In this document: positions 11,031 to 23,176 of the stretch, in pieces | Numbering within the stretch: the first letter of the stretch is position 1 | Layout: the number at the start of each line of letters is the position of its first letter | Origin: Diatrype stigma | Taxonomy: Eukaryota > Ascomycota > Sordariomycetes > Xylariales > Diatrypaceae | Direction: 5' to 3' | NCBI GenBank assembly: GCA_022225965.2 | Contig: JAKJXP020000020.1 | Span: 124,001 to 188,000 of the forward strand | DNA length: 64,000 nucleotides | The notes under the pieces: generated by a model | The model's input: the letters and a program-made list of their open reading frames with translations, nothing else | Told to the model about the DNA's origin: nothing | The model's database searches: none | Program-made: the position numbers and the translations under genes

Positions 11031-12161
11031 ATGACTTCTACTGGAAACCCCAGAGTTCTCGCCCACCTTTGTCGCGTAATGGGGCTGGAGCCTGTCCCCG
11101 GCGACGACAAGGTCAGTATCGCAACCGTTATGGGATTCCCCTGCGCTGTCATGAAGACGACAGCTAGTGTAGGCGACCTGGCCATATTCATGGCGGTCGA
11201 TACCTTTATCCCTAAGCCAGAGAACGACAAAGCGGCCTTCCTTTTCGACAAGGAAATCAATCCCTTCCACGCAGCCGAGTCGAAAATGGCCATGAATCCG
11301 GCCACCCCTCGTGACCTCACTGATGGAATCCGGATCAAGCCGACTTTAGTCGCCGGCAAGCTGTCATCTGGTCTGGCTCTTACCTTCAGCTCGCACCCTA
11401 GTCTTCTAGAGGTCTTGAAGGCCCTGGATGAAGCAAATTCCGGACGCACTGGATCTGCTGAAGCTTCGAATGCTCTCTCATCACTACTTAAGCTTCACCA
11501 TTGGCGCCAGACGGTTGCCTTTGAAACAGTCTGGGATCGTCCCGAATTCATCCCCAATCCTTCGGTTCGCGACATCAAAGAGATGAAGCTAGACAGAGCT
11601 CAGGCACAGCATCCGTACCATGTCACCACTCAACCTCCCGACGCGTCGGAGATGATTGTGTATTTCTTACGCAAGGACTCGAAGTTGGCACAGTCCATCG
11701 AGCATCGCCAGACCAACGACCGTGACATTGATGGAAAACGTCAGAAGAAGGTAGCGACCGTCGGACGCGTGGGCGTGTGCAACGCCCAATTCGACTACCA
11801 CGAGATGTTCTCGAATCCCTCCTGGGCCACGGTCTTGAAAGCAGAGCTTCCCGAGAAGCTCGCAGACTTCAATAAGAACGTCGCACTTGAGGGCTTCTAT
11901 ACAACCTTCAAGGTCAAAGGCATGACCACTCGTGCCTTCACAGTCACCGGTATCTGGAACCTTGATACCCAGACGCGCTGGCCTTGGGCCGATACCATGC
12001 GCAAAGCCAAGGAGTGGGGGCTACGGTATGTCTTCGTCCACTACCAGACTACCACTCTTCGAAGCATCGCGGTTGGCGAGGCGAAGAAACGATTCCAGAA
12101 GGACAATGCCCTTCTGGTCTTCAGAAGTGTGGATGGGAAAGCCGTTTTCTCCCAGAAGTGA
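11031..12161 (+). CDS. DRB0094/Rnl5-family RNA-ligase-like protein, catalytically degenerate
   Basis: A single 376-codon exon. The N-terminal 60 residues (LAHLCRVMGLEPVPGDD ... VGDLAIFMAVDTFIP) match the OB-like domain of the Deinococcus DRB0094 type of RNA ligase. The next block, GIRIKPTLVAGKLSSGLAL, fits the family consensus RIKT-x-KLRGQ-x-SQGLAL. At motif I, where the family has VTEKLDGSSMTVY, this protein has VTTQPPDASEMIVY (198-211), so the adenylated Lys is Gln201 and the following Gly is Ala. Motif III is VGVCNAQFD (247-255). Motif IV is ALEGFY (286-290), where the acidic residue after Gly is lost. Motif V is NALLVFR (359-365) for EGLVFK, with Lys replaced by Arg. The ligase reaction is therefore unlikely, yet the frame is intact. 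Possible roles are RNA binding or a regulatory pseudoenzyme (inferred). Confidence 0.78.
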   Translation: MTSTGNPRVLAHLCRVMGLEPVPGDDKVSIATVMGFPCAVMKTTASVGDLAIFMAVDTFIPKPENDKAAFLFDKEINPFHAAESKMAMNPATPRDLTDGIRIKPTLVAGKLSSGLALTFSSHPSLLEVLKALDEANSGRTGSAEASNALSSLLKLHHWRQTVAFETVWDRPEFIPNPSVRDIKEMKLDRAQAQHPYHVTTQPPDASEMIVYFLRKDSKLAQSIEHRQTNDRDIDGKRQKKVATVGRVGVCNAQFDYHEMFSNPSWATVLKAELPEKLADFNKNVALEGFYTTFKVKGMTTRAFTVTGIWNLDTQTRWPWADTMRKAKEWGLRYVFVHYQTTTLRSIAVGEAKKRFQKDNALLVFRSVDGKAVFSQK

Positions 12162-15049
12162 TTTGTAAGTCCTCACTTCCTAGAATTTCATCCTATATGT
12201 CACCGAAGCATGCCCAAATGAAAGTCGTCCTCTTGTGAACGTTTCCTCTTCTTAACAATACCTGACACACATAATAATAACTAACCGTACTTTTACATAG
12301 CACTTTCCCACCTTTTCCTGTGGAGTTTTCCGACAGACTTCTCATAACGACTTTCCCAAGACCAAGTTTCCTTGTGGGCCTTGCACTCGCACCTTCGACA
12401 TACACGTCTGTATTTGTGCGCCGTCAAACCACTCTCAAGCACCGGCAACATAGAGCTTCAGCTCGTGGAAATGACATGCTGCTACCATGTAGTAATGTGT
12501 TGGGTTTCCTTCTGTCATTTACTCTGTTTACCACTGTTGTGGCATTCGGAATATATTGTACTCATGAAGGATCTCAGAGGAACAAGCTGTTCAGAAGGGT
12601 AAAATGAATGGGTAATGACCTTCGGTGGGGGGCAAGGGGTTTGTAAATCGTGGGCCTATTAGGAGGCAGTAATGACAAGGAGCTATTGGTTTGACATACA
12701 CGGAACAAAGAGTGTATATACAGTAGATTGACTCCAAGACCGCATGCTCTTATACTAGGGTGTAGTCAATGATCTTTGGTGGTTTCTCGACGGACTCAAC
12801 TACGTGTTTGTCCAGTTTGTTCTTCAATAATACGCCTAAGGTTCGCCCCCGTCGCCTTTAATATGAAGGTCGCCCAAGTACCAGCAGGTTAGGTGCGTCG
12901 AATTTGTGCTGAAGAAGTCTTACTTTTGTGGTTACATTGAGTTAGGTTGTGTAGTTTTCAACTACTGCAACGCCACCGTCACCATTGAGACACCCAACAA
13001 TCCACGTGGGAACGTAGTGGCATTCCGCGGAGATCCATATCTTAATGCATATTCTGTGTGATGAGGAAGTAAATCGCCAACGAGTCAATACAGTTTCCAA
13101 GGGTAGAGTCGACATCTGGGACCATAATGGGGCTGGTTGCATAGTAGCGGCTATATGAACCATCATCGACCTCCCATCTGGGGGTTCAAGTCACTCAACC
13201 AACCCTAAGGAATACCCATATTAGCCTCTCTAGGTACGATATATGACAGGGGGTCATTTTCATGATAAAATTAGCTATTGACACAATCTCAGGATGAATG
13301 ATACTTGTCTCTGGTGTCTGTTTGACGTCAAAAGGTCCGGGGGGTTTTCTGTCATGGAACATATCTCCTTTAACCGGATCCTGCATGCTATGGCCCCTGC
13401 ATGCCCTTATATATCCTCCATGTCATACGTGGATGCGGGGAGACAAGCTTTGAGGCACTCGATCTTGTGGATAAGATGATCGTACCACCTGAGGCAGGAG
13501 TAATCTCAATTAGAGACATATGTGTAACCTTTGTAATGGAGCTAGGCCAGCGTTGTTGTATGTGACTCTACCCAATGCGAGAACATAGTTATTGACGAGA
13601 GTTTATCAACGTATGGATGGTGATACCATCACCTATGGTATAACGTAGGCTCATGATGGAGAGAAACAGCAAGACCAACGTCACGTACGTCAACCATTTG
13701 ATAACCCCTTTTCCAACCCTCAAAACCCGACTAGTCCACTGATTCACGTCAATCTAACCTTTTCAGGAGAGGTCGTGGATATAGTTCAGTTGATTTGTAC
13801 GCTGTGTACGGCTAGGCCACCTAAGTCCAACCCAAAACGTCCCGACTTATGACTTCTCTCTCAACATACGGCTGTATCAAAGGAATGGGAGGATACCTGT
13901 TGAAACGTCCCAGTACTCCTCTGTTCCCAAGATACGCGGGAGTAGCTACAAGCGAAAAAGGGTATCCACCAATGATACGTTAGCGAACATAGATATATAC
14001 GGTGGCCGAAGAACCTCCAAGAGCTCACTTCTATCAAGGGGCTGTAAGATACACGAGATAAGCCTTTACGCAATAGTGTACTTTCGAGGATATTACAAGT
14101 CGCCGATATGAATAGGACGATAGAGCAATGATAGAGCAATGGACCCGATCGTTCGGGCCGGCATGCCGGATGGAGACCCCCACAAAGAAAAAGGGGAGAA
14201 AACTATGACAGCTCGAGTAAGACACGGGCTTTCAGGGCCACGCTATTCAGACGAAGTTTCGGGCTTACATAGTTACACCGGGAGCGTCGATAAGGGGCTG
14301 TATCATACGTATGTAAGGTCCCTTGCCATGGCAGTACAGCCCCCACTGTGACATGTGACAGCAAAGAGATTTGCTTCTTGCTGTCTCGGGGCATTCAATG
14401 TAGTTGCCAATTAGGTACTTGGTACGATGTGGGTGAAGTTGAAACCAACCATGGGTATGCATATCTTCGTACTGCCCAATTACACAGGAATATGGGTGGT
14501 TATATCTCATCAGTGACTAGATAGCCAGGCTATCAAGCGTAGAAGGTACTTGCCTTGTAATTGGTTGGTTCGAAGTAGGTATCATAAATTCACTTCAAAT
14601 TGTGGCCATGTGCTCAAGCAATAGGTACCTGGGTTGTGGCAACTACATAGCTACATGTAGGTATCGTGACGATTAGGATGCCGGTACTTACTGTTACACA
14701 ACAACGATTACTAGCATCCCAAAGTTTTCGAAAGTTAGCCGCCTCCGGACAAATATTTCCCTTTTCTTTGACCTATCAAGAGGATTAAGCGAAGGAATTC
14801 ATAGACTGTATGTCTGTGAATTTTACTTGGTCCCAGTGAATAGGCTATTCAGAGTCCCAATCTGTATGTACGACTCCTTCGGCATACCGCTGCCTCTCCC
14901 ATCACTTACCTCAGTATAAGTTCTAATGTAACAGTGACAGAACACACAGCTACATTCTCTTAGGTACCGGTACTCTACTGGTGTCTATTCCCGCTCGAGT
15001 TACGCAAATTCCTACGACTGATCATTCTCCTCTCGGCACACTACACACC
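12162..15049. other. Intergenic, 2.9 kb before the acyl-CoA oxidase
   Basis: No gene seen. It contains an 11-bp direct repeat (14119-14140) and many TAGGTA/TACCTA words near 14550-14690. The last 100 bp form a C-rich leader with the ATG in a good context (cacaccATGG). Confidence 0.55.
14119..14140. repeat. 11-bp tandem duplication
   Basis: gatagagcaat occurs twice head to tail. Confidence 0.85.
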
Positions 15050-17146
15050 ATGGCCAGCACGGACGACGTCTCCGTTTCTCAGAAAAAGCTGATGGCAAGC
15101 GCGCGATCCCGGACAACTTTCGACGTCGAAAGCCTGACTCAGGTACTCTACGGGGATGCGGATACCATCCGGCGGAGACGGGAGGCATGGGCCCGGGTTG
15201 AGGCTGCCATTGGCACCTCAGATACGTCGCGACTTCCTCGCCGGTACGCGAACACGAGCCGCGAGGACCTCTACCTCGACGGTCTCGAGCTGGGCAAGGC
15301 TGCCTTCGACGACCGAGCTAAATTTGGACACGACTTTTTCGACTGGATCACGCCAAGATACACGCTGTTCAACTACACACCGTTTGGTCTCTCGACTTCC
15401 ATGTTCACCAAGGTGCTGCAACTCATGGCTACTCCAGAGCAGCAGTCGAGATGGCTGGTGCCGGCGATGAAGGGACAGATCAACGGAGCATATGTCCAAA
15501 CCGAGCTGGGCCACGGCACTTTCGTACGGGGCTTGGAGACGACAGCTACGTTCGATGTTGCGAAGAACAGTTTCGTGCTCAATTCGCCCACGCTATCGAG
15601 TACGAAGTTTTGGCCAGGAGCAATGGGTTTCGCGGCCTCGCATGGCATTGTCATGGCGCGCTTGGTTACGGCTGGTAAAGACCATGGGGTCCACGCATTC
15701 ATGGTACAGCTCCGCGACATCCAGACAGGACGGGCATTGGAACGTATCGAGTTGGGTGATATCGGACCTAAGATGAACCACAATCAGAACGATAACGGGT
15801 ATGCTCGTTTCGACAACGTGGTCGTTCCCAGAGGCAACATGCTCTCGGCACAAGCCTCCGTGGCGCGAAATGGAGCATATACGAAGAGAGCCAACGTCCA
15901 TGACAAGGCGACATACGGCACTATGATGGTCACGCGCTCCAAGATGACCTGGGTCATCTCCATCCAGCTCGCCGCGGCCGTGACCATCGCCATCCGGTAC
16001 TCGACCGTGCGGAAGCAGGGAAACTTCGCGTACAGCAGCGACCCAGCTGGCACCGAAGTCGCGCTTATCGAATACCGGAGCCAGAACTACCGTCTCCTGA
16101 CGAGCCTGGCAAAAGCGTATGCGATATTCTTCGCATCGCAGCATTGTGAAGCCGCCCACCGCGAGTTCGAGAAGCGAGAGCGCGAGGGCGACTACAGCAC
16201 CATGCCATCAGCACACGCCCTGATCGGCGGAATGAAAGCCTGGTCGTCGACTATAGCGTCCGAGGGCGCGGAGGATGCGAGACGGACATGCGGCGGGCAG
16301 GGATACCTGGCTACCTCGGGCCTTCCGGACATCGTACAATCGCTTACGGTGATGTGTACCGGGGAGGGAGATACACACGTCCTCTTCCAACAGACTGCCC
16401 GATATCTAATGAAATGGGCAGCACGGCTCAGGCGCGGAATTGAACAGCCTCAGCCTCAACAGACCGAGCTCCCAGAGGACCTGAAATACCTCGCAGAATC
16501 GCAATTCACCGAAAAATGTAGTGATGGGTCTCTAGGCGATTTGACCAATGCAGACACGCAGCTCTTCATATTTCAGCGACGTGCTCAGCGCATGGTAGCC
16601 AAGGCCGAATCGAAACTGGCAGAGATGGAGTTGAAGCGCGGAAAGACCAAGGCGCAGGCCTGGAACCAGCACGTCATGCTGCTGATGTCCGCAGCCCGCG
16701 CGCACGTCGAATACCTCGTACTGCGAGACTTCATCGAGGCCACCGCAGCCCACAAAATCCAGAAAACAGCGGTACGCCGCGTCATGGACCGACTACGGTC
16801 GACCTTCGCGCTGTCGACCATGGTGAACCCGCAGTCGGCCGACGCCATCTCGTTTGCCGAGGACGGCTTCCTCTCTGCAGCGCGGCTCGACGCCGCGCGG
16901 GACGCGCTGAACGACCTCCTCGACGATCTCCTGCCGGATGCGATCGGGCTGACGGACGCGTGGGACTTCACCGATGCCGGGCTTGGGAGCGCCATCGGGG
17001 TGCGGGACGGGAACGCGTACGAGACGCTGATGCGGTGGACCGAGCAGCTGCCCATCAACGTCATGGCGAGGAAGGATGGGGCCGGGGGGCGGCACGCGGA
17101 GGCTTGGGAGCGCTATATTCGACCGGCTTTGCTGTCCAAGTTGTGA
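15050..17146 (+). CDS. Peroxisomal acyl-CoA oxidase
   Basis: A single exon of 698 codons. Role: FAD-dependent first step of peroxisomal beta-oxidation, forming trans-2-enoyl-CoA and hydrogen peroxide. The sequence shows the acyl-CoA oxidase N-terminal domain (FDVESLTQVLYGD), the flavin-site loop AYVQTELGHGT ... RGLETTATFD, the middle domain DNGYARFDNVVVPR, and CGGQGYLATSGLPDIVQ at about 414-430. The catalytic Glu region is CTGEGDTHVLFQQTARYL (Glu439). The C-terminus is the peroxisomal targeting signal SKL. The start at 15050 has an ACCATGG context; the frame continues upstream only by non-ATG codons. Oddities: the family CGGHGY is CGGQGY here, and the usual YEGDN before the base is GEGDT, so substrate preference may differ. 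Length is typical of the family. Confidence 0.95.
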   Translation: MASTDDVSVSQKKLMASARSRTTFDVESLTQVLYGDADTIRRRREAWARVEAAIGTSDTSRLPRRYANTSREDLYLDGLELGKAAFDDRAKFGHDFFDWITPRYTLFNYTPFGLSTSMFTKVLQLMATPEQQSRWLVPAMKGQINGAYVQTELGHGTFVRGLETTATFDVAKNSFVLNSPTLSSTKFWPGAMGFAASHGIVMARLVTAGKDHGVHAFMVQLRDIQTGRALERIELGDIGPKMNHNQNDNGYARFDNVVVPRGNMLSAQASVARNGAYTKRANVHDKATYGTMMVTRSKMTWVISIQLAAAVTIAIRYSTVRKQGNFAYSSDPAGTEVALIEYRSQNYRLLTSLAKAYAIFFASQHCEAAHREFEKREREGDYSTMPSAHALIGGMKAWSSTIASEGAEDARRTCGGQGYLATSGLPDIVQSLTVMCTGEGDTHVLFQQTARYLMKWAARLRRGIEQPQPQQTELPEDLKYLAESQFTEKCSDGSLGDLTNADTQLFIFQRRAQRMVAKAESKLAEMELKRGKTKAQAWNQHVMLLMSAARAHVEYLVLRDFIEATAAHKIQKTAVRRVMDRLRSTFALSTMVNPQSADAISFAEDGFLSAARLDAARDALNDLLDDLLPDAIGLTDAWDFTDAGLGSAIGVRDGNAYETLMRWTEQLPINVMARKDGAGGRHAEAWERYIRPALLSKL

Positions 17147-17162
17147 TGTGATGTGATCGTGG

Positions 17163-17182
17163 CTCTCTCTCTCTCTCTCTCT
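17163..17182. repeat. CT microsatellite
   Basis: Ten CT units, 17 bp after the oxidase stop codon. Confidence 0.9.
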
Positions 17183-18421
17183 GCCTTGGTTTACGTCGCG
17201 GATGCGGAGGGTCTATTAGCTCACCGGTGACGTAAAGTCGGGTGTACTTGATCCAGTATGCAAGTACGTATACGTCAACGACATGGGGTGGAGCATCCAT
17301 TGGCCGAATATGATGAAGCATCAATGAAGATTCGGGAGGCATCGCGATTCACCAAGAACCCGGGAACCCAAGAATCCCCTTCGGTTGACAATGCTGTGCG
17401 ACCAAGCGTCATGATTCGGAAGCATAGGTACGGTACGATACACGATAATAGCGCACAGCACAGAGCACAGTGGGAATTGGAGAATGGCTTCGCGAGGGAA
17501 TGAATGTTTCAAGTCTCTGTGTCTTGACTCTTGACTCTTCAGCTGAAGCACGACCAAATCGGCCCCGGAAGAACCGGGGCGAAAGATGAAGCAATCCTGA
17601 AACGAACAACCTACCTCAGCATAGCTACTGGCTACAGAGCTGCATGCATACCTGAATAGGGGGTGACTGACTATGTAGCACAATAGTGGTGGCACTGTAG
17701 TTAGCTAATTAGTAGTGATGGAGTTGAGCGATTGGCCGATTCTGGCTTCTTCCTTCATATTCCATGTTGCAAGATTGGATCGTATAGTCAATTTTCCTTG
17801 ATAGTTACTTCATGCTGGATATTCGTGAGCTGCCTATTCCAGCGGTTTATTTTTAGTTGGAGATGGAATCGCAATCGTGTTAGTGATACTTAGCGGCCCG
17901 GTCGCTTGGAAACCCCGAGATTCTGCGTAGTTAATATTCCCCTTAGCCCCTTTCTTCCCATAAAAAATTACCAAGTACGAAGGGGAAAGAGATTTAGCTA
18001 TTTGTAAACAAACATTCGGCGAAGACAAGAGATTAGCCCAATTCAATGAATCCTGGCCGGTTTGCTGCTCTACATCGCCTGACAAACGCACGACGATAGC
18101 CCAAGCACATCGCCTCCTAGGTATGTCCCGGGGGCTTGATGTTGTGCATGCAGACGCAGACGTTGGAGCACAGGAAATGCAGCTCATACAAGCAAGATCC
18201 TGCAGGCAGTAATGGCAGAACATGAGAACATTAGAACATGAAGTGGGTAGCAACCTTGAATATCGACATCGACGCTGTGTACATACATGCTGGATGCCTA
18301 CATGCAGCAACAGATAGCAGGTAGTGCAAATGGGTAGCCAATGCAATGCAAACGAAGGCCTGGGATCCATTTCGTGCGGGTGTCTGTAACTACAATAGTT
18401 GCGTGAAGTTCAGTGTTTTAG

Positions 18422-18461
18422 CCTCTAGAGCACCTCTAGAGCACCTCTAGAGCACCTCTAG
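18422..18461. repeat. 11-bp tandem repeat, about 3.6 copies
   Basis: The unit cctctagagca occurs three times plus a partial copy. Each unit contains a tctaga palindrome. Confidence 0.9.
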
Positions 18462-18737
18462 GGATAACCTCAGTATACTACTTCATACTACTTCATACAT
18501 GTAGGTATGTTGACTTCGTACATGCTGCATGTCTCATGTTATGCATCGATGGCGTCGAGGGCGCGAGATCCCTCCAGGTGGGGATGGAAGGATGGAAACT
18601 CGTCTGTCTTCGACTCTTCGGGAACCCCTTCTTGGGACTTGGGGCTTGGCAGAAGAGCAATGATCTTCATCTTGGATGCCAAGGCCTAAGGGATGCGATG
18701 CTCCAGTGAGATCCGGGCAAGTACGAGGATATGGTAG

Positions 18738-18763
18738 GTATGTATGTATGTATGTATGTATGT
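18738..18763. repeat. GTAT microsatellite
   Basis: Six to seven tetranucleotide units. Confidence 0.9.
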
Positions 18764-20092
18764 ACGTATATGTGTGTACGATATCCACGGATGTAATAGG
18801 ACTTAGGCTACCCCAGGCTGCCCAAGGCCCAGGCTGTCCAGGCTCCAGCTGCCCAGCACCAAAGCGGAAAAGCCCATCGTCATTCATCCAAGCTGCAGGC
18901 AATCCGGGCCCCGGCCATGGGCCATGCAATCCCACCACCATACAGCCCAGCTGCCCAGTAGGTACCTGTTACCCAGTACCTATTTGGTAGCACCACTACG
19001 AAGACCAGCACCACTAACTACCAGCTGCACCACCACTGCACCATCACTGCACCACATCCACCACCACCACAGTCATTCCTGTCGAACAAATCCATTGACT
19101 TCTCTTTCTTGTCTTCTCCCTTGTCGAAGCACCCTCTTACTGCCCATAATAATACCCGTTCAATGCTATTTGGATTTGAGCATTTGTCGCTGTTTCCCTT
19201 TGTCCTGCTAGCTTAGATCTCCTTTATTTTCCACTTTACTTCACAACACCTACGTTACATAGACTCGACTGGAACGGGTCATCCCTATCGTACTTCCCTT
19301 GCGTCCTCGAGGTCGTTGCCTGACTGACTCCTTTTTGCGTGTGTTCCTTGGAACTTGGGACCGGCAGGATCAGATCAGTGAGGGGGTAAGACACACACAG
19401 GGCCTTCAGCCTCCCTACCCCAGGAATTGAGTTATCGATCATTGGATTCAGCCAGCTTGGGAAGATCGCACTCCTGTCGACCTCCTTTATTGGCCGTCTG
19501 TCGACCTGTCTGCTCATCTAACTAAGCATATACAACCTGAGCACCTACCTAAGTCGCCAGGCAACCAGGCAGGTAGCAGATCTCATATAATCTCATAATC
19601 TCCCTGTAGGTAACTGGGCCAATTGGTTGATGCAACTTGACCTGCTATTTTAAGCGACGGCATCAAACGACGACATCATCGCATCGAGCCTTCTCCCACT
19701 GGGCCAAGTCTGCAGACCACCCCGCCTTACAGACATCTACATCATAGGAAGTCCCAACCACCAAGAACCACCACAAGCCACCACGATCAGGACTCGGGTT
19801 GGTACCCGTCTGACATCGCACTTGACACCCAAAGATAACATTGGAAAGTACCTCCTACCGGTTGTTCTGTTCTCGGCCTCGAGTTTCTCCAACGCTGCGC
19901 TGCAGCACCACTGTATTGCATTACAACTCGTCGATATATCGTTGGTCGTCTTCACGTCTTCGATGCAAGTATAATATTCTAGCATAACTGTTAGCATCGC
20001 CATTCTTCGTGCAACTACATATATACAGACCACGGGCGATCATTGCTGCCTGCAGGCCGATCTCCACTGCTACCACTTGGACTCACTCGGTA

Positions 20093-21273
20093 ATGACCCA
20101 GCACACCAACATGTTCGAATCTCAGTGGCCCGAGTCGGCCCGGAAGAGGGCCAGGGAGGAGGATGAACACGGCGGTATCACTGCCGGCGGCAGCAGCATA
20201 GGTTTTACGGAGCACCGAAACGTCAGTTCACCCCACCACAGAATTCGTCCGTCACCATATGTGTATGGCTCATGGTCCTTGGCATCGTCAGATGCGGATA
20301 GCAATGCATTAAATGCGATCGTAAATAGAAGAATGTCCAGCTAACCATATTACGCGAACAGAAACGCATCCAGTCATTACCCTTCCGAACATCCCCTACC
20401 CAGAAACGATATTCCGACGCTCCCGGATTCCCCGGAACTCAGACGGCTCCGCCTAACACGATTGGATCGTCCGATGGCCGTTCCGAGAATTGGTCCTCGT
20501 CTGTCGGCCCATCCCAACAGCCCGCGCCAACTCCGCCAATGGACATGGATAGGGATACAGAAATGACGGCCGACGATGGTTGCGCCGCACAGCGCCTGGC
20601 ACCACCCGGGACCTCACAGTCCGGCAGGATTCCTACGCCGATCCATTGCTCCTTTGCAGCCCAGGTGCGAGGTAACAACTGGGCGCCTGCCAACCAGTCT
20701 GATCATGCAGCCAACCAAGCTATGAACGCCATGCAGGATAATCATAATGCTTTCGTCCAGCAGGGATACCAACAAGACTTCCAGTCAACACGAGATGACA
20801 CGGTACCCCGCTCGCTAGGGGGAACGACGGGATGGTCTATGGCTCAGGACAGGCGTCTCCCATCGCCCATTAGTGAATGCGGTGGTGAAGACATGCCTGC
20901 CACCCCCGGCATGGTCCTGGACTCATCTTGTTCACCCGTCATGGCCAACCTTCAAAGGCCCTACCTGCCTCATTTGCCACACTCGATGAACCCAGCCTCC
21001 ATGCTCCTGCACCCCAACATCCGGACACCGCCGCGAGTCTCAGATGGGGATGGAGACGCCGGTATGACGGATGCAGAAACTGGCAACCCAACCTCGGCGC
21101 CGAATTCCCCCTCGCCGAGAAGCAAGTTCGGCCATTGCCGCAGCAAGCACACCGTCAATACCTGGACGCTCCAGCCGGGCATGAAGAAGTCGTTCAGCAT
21201 AGGATACCGAGCCGACTGCGAAAAGTGCCGCATGAAGATCCCGGGGCATTTCAACCATATCATCGTTTCTTAG
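20093..21273 (+). CDS. Conserved fungal protein with C-terminal CxxC motif
   Basis: Exons 20093-20221 and 20362-21273 join in phase 0 across a 140-bp intron (gtcagt...gaacag) and give 346 residues. The first exon holds MFESQWPESARKRAREEDE and ends FTEHRN; exon 2 continues KRIQSLPFRTSP. The middle is disordered, Pro/Ser-rich and acidic (MDMDRDTEM). The conserved end reads SKHTVNTWTLQPGMKKSF, then GYRADCEKCRMKIPGHFNH, with a CxxC pair and nearby His residues that could bind metal. I recognise this as a fungus-wide protein without a known function. ATG 20093 or ATG 20111 could start it; the second matches the family start MFESQWP better. The gene is preceded by a long leader. Confidence 0.75.
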
Positions 21274-23176
21274 GAAGGCGGCGACAAATCACAAAAGTAC
21301 ACATGGTTCGACGGCATGGCGGGCGCCAGCCCGGAAGTCAAGCGGATCATGCGAAAAGTTTTAGGGGACGATAAACAAGCCCGGTGGCCTTCGGATCAAT
21401 GCGAGAGCGAGGGAAAGGATTGCGGAGTAGTGGCCAATCCCGATCGAGTCGGCAACCAGGACATACCCTATGTGCCGGCTATCTACACCGACAATGGGCA
21501 ACGCAGGCGGAACAGGCATTCTCGCGACACCGAGGTATGCTCTTACTTTGCCGAGCGCTGCTCTATTTCCCGCACGATCTGCCACGATATCCTTTAAGGC
21601 CGGAGCTAGATCTCGAGCTCAAGCTTGGACTTGACTGGCCGACTGACTGAAACGCGGATCACGACATAAGCGTGTTTTTTATATACCCTTTCTCGTTTCT
21701 GAATCTCCTCATGACATAGCAGATCGGATAAGACAAGCACAAGCTTACTTCACAACAAAACAACATCATCACCATGGAGTGGTGATATCACTGAACGAAA
21801 TGTCCATCCGCGCATAGCTAGAGCGTTTTTGTTTTATAGCCTCTCCCCCCGTTCCTTCAATCTTGCATAGCAGTGATCGTTTCGTTCATCCGAACTCCAC
21901 ACACATACATAAGCCATTCATTTTTTCCCTTTTCCATCTTATACCCAAGACGTTCTTTAAGTCTACATTTGTTTTTTCAGGGACGGGTTATTATATGCAT
22001 CATCATCATCAACCGGGGAACTGTTTTGTTCAAAAGAGACCCACCTACTTTTCGAGGTTTTTGTTTCGAGGGAATTGGTGGCGGCCACCCCTACCACATC
22101 AGTGTAATCATAGTACAATGAGGAGCGGAAGGTGTTCACGGCGTTTTTTGTTAAGGTTCCTGGAGATTACTTTCGTCACAAGCATACTTGCTTTAGGTAG
22201 CTAAGTTGCATTAGCGTTTTTGTTTTGCTTGGTTTCTGTTATAGAGAAAACCTGCATACCTATCAATTCAGTAGGTAGTAATAAGTGGGAGGGAGGAACA
22301 CATACGCCTCCCGGAGTGCTTCCAATACCTACCTACCTACCTACCTACCTTATATTTGCTCGTATGTTGTGATCGCGACGGTGAAAATGTGACAAGTACC
22401 TACCGAAATACGCGGCTCGGGCTTGGCTGGGTGTCGAAGCAGATGCTAGATAAACATCTTCTCAAGGTTATTTCATGTAGACTTGCCTAGAAGATTGCCA
22501 GGCCCCCTTGACAAGACCCAGCTCTCTTTCGGCTTACTTATGAATCTTCCGGGTGAAAAGCTGGATGCGATATAGAACCTCTTCCAGCTGTGTATACATG
22601 GTACCATACAATCAAAGCATACGAAACATAACATAGTAGAGCCCTATGTTTAGTTACATAGCCCAAAGGGTCAAAAAGTCAGCTGGCGAATATGCCAGTC
22701 TCTAACCTGCCTTCGGCATGCATACATGTATCGCATCTCTCATTAGGGCAGCCGGGCCATCACGTTCGTTTCTCCTTTTCCTTTCATTTCCGTTCCGTTC
22801 CGTTCAGTCCATGGTCTTATTCCTTTTCTTTTGTACGTACAACTATGATATGGTACAGATTTCATTTCCCTCTCCTACTTGCTTGGTTCCCTGGCCCGTG
22901 GCCCCTGTTCCCACACCCCCTTTTATAACTGCCCACCGCTAGATCGATGCCTGTTTATCTATCTCCTACTGGTACAGCTTCACGCTTAGAGCTTCAGAGG
23001 ACACCGCCGATGTTATATCGACAGGTGCTTACCCATAGGTAATCCGTTTGGCCGTGTATAGCGAAAGTCGCACAGCGTGCATGCTTATGCCCTGGCGCGG
23101 CAAGGTAACGTAACGTAACATAAGGCAAGGTTAAAGCATAGTACCATATGGTATGAATATGATACGGCTGGCCGGC
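21274..23176. other. Convergent intergenic region
   Basis: 3' flanks of two converging genes. It contains a TACC microsatellite (22326-22350) and pyrimidine-rich tracts at 22750-22930. The plus-strand frame at 21316-21597 directly follows the stop of the previous gene but shows no conserved features. Confidence 0.5.
22326..22350. repeat. TACC microsatellite
   Basis: About six tetranucleotide units. Confidence 0.9.

Larger units (their letters stand above)
17147..20092. other. Intergenic and leader region
   Basis: Downstream of the oxidase: a CT dinucleotide run (17163-17182), an 11-bp tandem repeat (18422-18461) and GTAT repeats (18738-18763). From about 18950 the sequence is C/A-rich and probably forms the promoter and long 5' leader of the gene at 20093. 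I see no coding exon. Confidence 0.5.

Noticed and set aside
13134..13200. tRNA-like stretch with a TTCAAGT loop and CTCAACC end
   Set aside because: The T-stem does not pair (GGGGG against CACTC), and there is no proper D-arm or anticodon stem.
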